Shown here: one piece after another, positions 60,686 through 64,000 of the stretch
How positions within the stretch are numbered: position 1 is the first letter of the stretch
Layout of the letters: each line of letters starts with the position of its first letter
Assembly: GCF_036227205.1 (NCBI RefSeq)
Contig: NZ_CP109442.1
Location: forward strand, 6,696,001-6,760,000
DNA length: 64,000 nucleotides
Source: Amycolatopsis sp. NBC_01480
GTDB taxonomy: Bacteria; Actinomycetota; Actinomycetes; Mycobacteriales; Pseudonocardiaceae
Direction: 5' to 3'
Program-made: the position numbers and the translations under genes
Notes under the pieces: model-generated
The model's input: only the letters and a program-made list of their open reading frames with translations
The model's database searches: none
Told to the model about the DNA's origin: nothing

Positions 60686-60915
60686 TGGGGCACGACGGCG
60701 GCGCCGGCGGCGGGCACCACGGCGGGGGGCACTACGGCGGCGGGCATCACAATGGCGGGCACCATCACCACTACACGCCCGCCGACGGCGGTGGTTTCAT
60801 CCCCGCCGGCCGCCGCCGCGGGGGCGGCGGTCCGCCCAGCTCCGGCCGGGTGATCGTGGCGATGCTGGTCGCGTTCGCCGTCATCGTGCTCCTGCTGGTG
60901 CTGAGCCACCACTGA
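60685..60915 (+). CDS. His/Gly-rich small membrane protein
   Basis: The 76-residue protein has an N-terminal stretch of Gly and His (GGGHHGGGHYGGGHHNGGHH, then HH), a basic Gly/Pro linker and one membrane helix near the C-terminus (VIVAMLVAFAVIVLLLVL), ending SHH. The His-rich part would face the cytosol or outside depending on topology and could bind metal. It is translationally coupled to the MFS transporter. No family recognised. Confidence 0.65.
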   Translation: MGHDGGAGGGHHGGGHYGGGHHNGGHHHHYTPADGGGFIPAGRRRGGGGPPSSGRVIVAMLVAFAVIVLLLVLSHH

Positions 60916-60922
60916 TCCCGTG

Positions 60923-60975
60923 CTTGACACCGCTGGCGGCGGCTCTCTAGCGTCCTGGCATACCGACTGGTCGGT
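60923..60975 (+). promoter_or_regulatory. Promoter and TetR-type operator of the ligase operon
   Basis: A consensus -35 (TTGACA at 60923-60928) lies upstream of the ligase gene, and the palindrome ACCGAC-TG-GTCGGT lies at 60962-60975, just before the ribosome site AAAGGAGG. This motif type is common for TetR regulators of acyl-CoA genes; the TetR gene at the end of the operon is the likely partner. The -10 element is not clear. Confidence 0.65.
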
Positions 60976-60994
60976 GTCCAAAGGAGGTCACGCG

Positions 60995-62653
60995 ATGGGC
61001 TGGTACGACACGAAACCGTGGCTGGCGAGCTATGGGGACGAGGCCGTCCCGGAGGTCACGCCGACCACGCTGCCCGACACCTTCCGGCGGACCCTCTCGG
61101 CGGTGCCGGACACCACGGCCATCGCGTACTTCGACGCCCGCCTCAGCTATCGCGAGGTGGACGAGCTGTCCGACGGCGTCGCCCGCCACCTGCTCGCGGC
61201 CGGCTTCGGCCGCGGTGACCGGATTGCCCTGGTGCTGCAGAACATCCCGCAGTTCGTGCTGGCGCTGCTCGGCGCGTGGAAGGCCGGCGGCATCGTGGTG
61301 CCGGTCAACCCGATGTACCGCGCGGGCGAGCTGACCCACGTGCTCACCGACGCCGGGGTCAAGGCGATCGTCTGCTCGCAGCGCGGCTGGCACGACTACA
61401 TCGGCGCGCTCGTGCCGGACAGCCCGGTGGAGATCGCGTTGACCACCAGCGAGCTGGACTTCCAGACGCGGGACGACGAACGGGTGCTCGGCCAGTCCAC
61501 CCGGCGGGAGACACCCGGCGCGGACGACCTGCTCGAGGCTGCCCGTTCGGCGACGGGCGAGCTCGAGCCCGTTCACCCGGCGCTCGACGACGTCGCGTTG
61601 ATCAGCTACACCTCCGGAACCAGCGGGAAGCCCAAGGGCGCCACCAATACCCACGGCAACATCGGCACCAACGCGGCGCTGCTCGCCGGCTCCGCGGGCA
61701 CGGCCCCGGGCGCGGCGCTCTTCGCGCTGGCGCCGCTGTTCCACATCACCGGCATGGTGTGCGAAATCGCCTACGCGATCGAGCTCTCGGGGACTCTCGC
61801 GCTCGCCTACCGGTTCGAGCCCGGCGTGGTCCTCGACGCGCTGCTGGAGCACCGGCCGGTGTACATGGTCGGCCCGTCGACCGCGTACATGGCGCTGATG
61901 GCGCACCCGGCGGCCTCGCCCGCGCACTTCGAATCGTTCGACGCGCTGTACTCCGGTGGCGCGGCGTTGCCGCCGGCTGTGGTGACGGCGTTCCGGGAGC
62001 GTTTCGGGCGCTATATCCACAATGGCTACGGCCTCACCGAGACCACCGCGGGCTGCGTGGTCGTGCCGCGGGGCGTGGAGGCGCCCATCGACCCGGCGTC
62101 CGGCACCATCTCGATCGGCCTGCCGATCCCCGGCACCATCGTGCGGATCCTCACCGACGACGGGGCCGAGCTGCCGCCGGGCCAGGCCGGCGAGATCGCC
62201 GTCGAGGGACCGATGGTGGTGCCCGGCTACTGGAACGCCCCGGACGCCACCGCCGCGGCGCTGCCCGGGGGCCGCCTGCTCACCGGCGACATCGGCTTCA
62301 TGGACGAGCGCGGCTGGGTTTACGTGGTGGACCGCAAGAAGGACATGATCAACGCGGCCGGGTTCAAGGTGTGGCCGCGTGAGGTGGAAGACGTGCTGTA
62401 CGGCCATCCCGCGGTGCGCGAGGCCGCCGTGGTGGGCGTGCCGGACGAGTACCGCGGCGAGACCGTGAAGGCGTACGTCAGCCCGGCGCCGGGGCAGCGG
62501 GCGGACCCGGCGGAGCTGGTGGCGTACTGCAAGGAACGGCTGGCCGCCTACAAATACCCGCGCACGGTCGAGGTGCTGCCCGAGCTGCCGAAGACCGCCA
62601 GCGGCAAGATCCTGCGGCGCGAACTGCGTGCCCGCGGCCCGGAAGGAGCGTGA
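60995..62653 (+). CDS. Acyl-CoA synthetase / AMP-dependent ligase
   Basis: The 552-residue ANL-superfamily enzyme activates a carboxylic acid with ATP and CoA. It shows the P-loop-like ISYTSGTSGKPKGATNTHG, GYGLTETTAG, LLTGDIGFMDERG, the hinge DRKKDMINAAGFKVWPREVE, and KTASGKILRRELR with the catalytic lysine. It begins an operon, coupled by GTGA overlap to a phosphotriesterase-like gene and then by TGATG overlap to a TetR gene. Substrate unknown; medium-chain or aromatic acids are common for this subgroup. Confidence 0.9.
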   Translation: MGWYDTKPWLASYGDEAVPEVTPTTLPDTFRRTLSAVPDTTAIAYFDARLSYREVDELSDGVARHLLAAGFGRGDRIALVLQNIPQFVLALLGAWKAGGIVVPVNPMYRAGELTHVLTDAGVKAIVCSQRGWHDYIGALVPDSPVEIALTTSELDFQTRDDERVLGQSTRRETPGADDLLEAARSATGELEPVHPALDDVALISYTSGTSGKPKGATNTHGNIGTNAALLAGSAGTAPGAALFALAPLFHITGMVCEIAYAIELSGTLALAYRFEPGVVLDALLEHRPVYMVGPSTAYMALMAHPAASPAHFESFDALYSGGAALPPAVVTAFRERFGRYIHNGYGLTETTAGCVVVPRGVEAPIDPASGTISIGLPIPGTIVRILTDDGAELPPGQAGEIAVEGPMVVPGYWNAPDATAAALPGGRLLTGDIGFMDERGWVYVVDRKKDMINAAGFKVWPREVEDVLYGHPAVREAAVVGVPDEYRGETVKAYVSPAPGQRADPAELVAYCKERLAAYKYPRTVEVLPELPKTASGKILRRELRARGPEGA

Positions 62654-63630
62654 CGGTGGTCGACACAGTGCGTGGCGAGGTGGCGCCCGGGGCCCTGGGC
62701 AAGGTGCTGATGCACGAGCACATTTTCGTGCTGAGCCCGGAATTCGTGGCCAATTACCCCGAGCACGACGGGTTCGACGAGCTGGTGCACGTGCCGGAGG
62801 CGATCGAGAAGCTGCGGGCGCTCAAGGCCGCGGGGATCGACACGATCGTCGACCCGACCGTGATCGGGCTGGGCCGGTACATCCCGCGGGTGCAGAAGAT
62901 CGCCGCCGAGGTCGACCTCAACATCGTTGTGGCGACTGGGTTGTACACGTACAACGAGCTGCCGCACTACCTCTCGCTGCGCGGCCCCGGCACGATGCTG
63001 GGCGGCGACGACCCGATGGTCGCGATGTTCGTCGGCGACCTCACCGACGGCATCGCCGACACGGGGGTGAAGGCCGGGGTGCTCAAGTGCGCCACCGACG
63101 AACCGGGCGTGACGCCGGGCGTCGAGCGGGTGCTGCGGGCCGTCGCGAAGGCGCATCGCGAGACCGGCGCGCCGATCATGACGCACACCCACGCGGGCAC
63201 CCGGCGCGGGCTGGAGCAGCAGGACGTGTTCGAGTCCGAGGGCGTCGACCTGGCCCGGGTGCTGATCGGGCACAGCGGCGACACGACGGACCTGGACTAC
63301 CTGACGGCCCTGGCCGACCGCGGCTCGCTGCTCGGCATGGACCGGTTCGGGATCGACTCGTTCCTGCCGTTCGAGGACCGCGTGGCGACGGTCGCGGCCC
63401 TGTGCGAGCGCGGGTATGCGGGCAGCATGGTGCTTTCGCAGGACGCGTCGTGCTACATGGACTGGCTGGAGGCGCCGGTCCGCGAGGCGGTGCTGCCCAA
63501 CTGGCACTACCTGCACATCACCGAAGACGTGCTGCCGGCCCTGCGCGCCCGCGGCGTCGCCGAGTCCGACCTGACCAAGATGCTGGTCGACAACCCGCAG
63601 CGGTTCCTGACCCGGGGGAGCGGCTACTGA
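62650..63630 (+). CDS. Phosphotriesterase-like (amidohydrolase) protein
   Basis: The 326-residue TIM-barrel protein has the binuclear metal site of the phosphotriesterase family: HEH in VLMHEHIFVL, a lysine in AGVLKCATDE (normally carbamylated), histidines in IMTHTHAG and IGHSGDTTDL, and the aspartate in SQDASCYMDW. Most relatives are lactonases. Together with an acyl-CoA ligase and an MFS carrier it suggests breakdown of a lactone or ester to an acid that is then activated. The GTG overlaps the ligase stop. Confidence 0.87.
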   Translation: MTVVDTVRGEVAPGALGKVLMHEHIFVLSPEFVANYPEHDGFDELVHVPEAIEKLRALKAAGIDTIVDPTVIGLGRYIPRVQKIAAEVDLNIVVATGLYTYNELPHYLSLRGPGTMLGGDDPMVAMFVGDLTDGIADTGVKAGVLKCATDEPGVTPGVERVLRAVAKAHRETGAPIMTHTHAGTRRGLEQQDVFESEGVDLARVLIGHSGDTTDLDYLTALADRGSLLGMDRFGIDSFLPFEDRVATVAALCERGYAGSMVLSQDASCYMDWLEAPVREAVLPNWHYLHITEDVLPALRARGVAESDLTKMLVDNPQRFLTRGSGY

Positions 63631-64000
63631 TGGCGAGCGCGCAAGCCGACGTCCCGCGCCGCCTCCTTCAGCACGCGACGAAGCTGTTCGCGAAAAAGGG
63701 CTTCGACCGCACGTCGGTGCAGGAGATCGTGGAGGCGGCGGGCGTCACCAAAGGCGCGATGTACCACTACTTCGACTCCAAGGACGACCTGCTTTACGAG
63801 ATCTACGCCCGCGTCCTGCGCGAGCAGACTGCCCAACTGGAAAAGGTCGCCGACAGCGACGCCCCATTGCGCGCCCGCCTGGCCACCGCCGCGTCCGATG
63901 TGGTCGTCAGCAGCATCGAAAACCTGGACGACAACACGATTTTCCTGCAGTCCATGCACCAGCTGAGCACGGAGAAGCGCAAAGCGGTGCGCGCGGAACG
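63630..64000 (+). CDS. TetR-family regulator (cut by window end)
   Basis: The first 123 residues show a TetR helix-turn-helix (LLQHATKLFAKKGFDRTSV then QEIVEAAGVTKGAMYHYFDSK) and the beginning of the ligand domain. It is coupled to the phosphotriesterase-like gene by a TGATG overlap, so it is the third gene of this operon and probably binds ACCGACTGGTCGGT at 60962 to control it. The 3-prime end lies outside the window. Confidence 0.87.
   Translation, partial: MASAQADVPRRLLQHATKLFAKKGFDRTSVQEIVEAAGVTKGAMYHYFDSKDDLLYEIYARVLREQTAQLEKVADSDAPLRARLATAASDVVVSSIENLDDNTIFLQSMHQLSTEKRKAVRAE

Overview
The window is very GC-rich DNA, with G or C at most third codon positions and frequent GTG/TTG starts and ATGA/GTGA/TGATG overlaps between genes. 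It carries type VII-secretion-type proteins, a CtpE-like P-type ATPase and actinobacterial RpiB, KatG and PQQ-dehydrogenase types. This points to an actinomycete, most likely Pseudonocardiaceae and Amycolatopsis-like. That genus includes known ribulose-monophosphate (RuMP) cycle methylotrophs. The assignment is inference from gene content; no rRNA gene is present.

Region 1 (1-25.1 kb) reads as a methylotrophy island. It starts with the end of pqqB, then pqqC-pqqD-pqqE and a decayed M1 aminopeptidase. Two separate 23-24 codon pqqA genes follow, at 3150-3224 (minus) and 8798-8869 (plus). A 559-residue PQQ alcohol/methanol dehydrogenase carries the lanthanide-type Asp-Tyr-Asp signature and has no signal peptide. 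It sits behind a cupredoxin-like protein that also lacks a signal peptide, and is followed by a strong terminator and a 68-residue protein with ten cysteines. Two paralogous GAF-PAS-LytTR regulators are divergently arranged next to it. Around these lie hexulose-6-phosphate synthase, 6-phospho-3-hexuloisomerase, transketolase, ribulose-5-P epimerase, ribose-5-P isomerase B, class I FBP aldolase, GlpX FBPase, phosphofructokinase, a degenerate GlpX paralogue, a NagD-like phosphatase, a LysR regulator, KatG and an MntP-like pump. Read together: PQQ is made, methanol is oxidised (probably in the cytosol), formaldehyde is fixed by HxlA/HxlB, and ribulose-5-P is regenerated. No transaldolase is seen, so an aldolase/sedoheptulose-bisphosphatase variant is suggested.

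Region 2 (25-34.9 kb) is mixed: a CBS-BON protein, a VOC protein, an IS110-like scar beside a frameshifted membrane protein, a TetR/nucleotidyltransferase-fold pair divergent from a rhomboid-like protease, a type VII secretion cassette (YbaB-like, EspC-like and a His/Pro-repeat effector-like protein), an alpha/beta hydrolase with a TetR regulator, and a methyltransferase.

Region 3 (34.9-50.2 kb) has a molybdenum hydroxylase (Fe-S and Mo domains fused, FAD subunit separate) next to a PucR regulator, a decayed aldehyde dehydrogenase, a CtpE-like ATPase, a 1609-residue Rhs polymorphic-toxin-like protein whose N-terminal domain resembles the region 2 effector, an ArsR/SRPBCC/DHFR-like operon, and two truncated genes.

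Region 4 (50.2-64 kb) has a GNAT acetyltransferase, an FAD monooxygenase-TetR operon with a perfect palindromic operator, two SDR genes, a secreted GH92 mannosidase with a ricin-type lectin domain, an enoyl-CoA hydratase divergent from an MFS transporter and a His/Gly-rich membrane peptide, and an acyl-CoA ligase, phosphotriesterase-like and TetR operon that runs off the window. No tRNA, rRNA or CRISPR array was seen.
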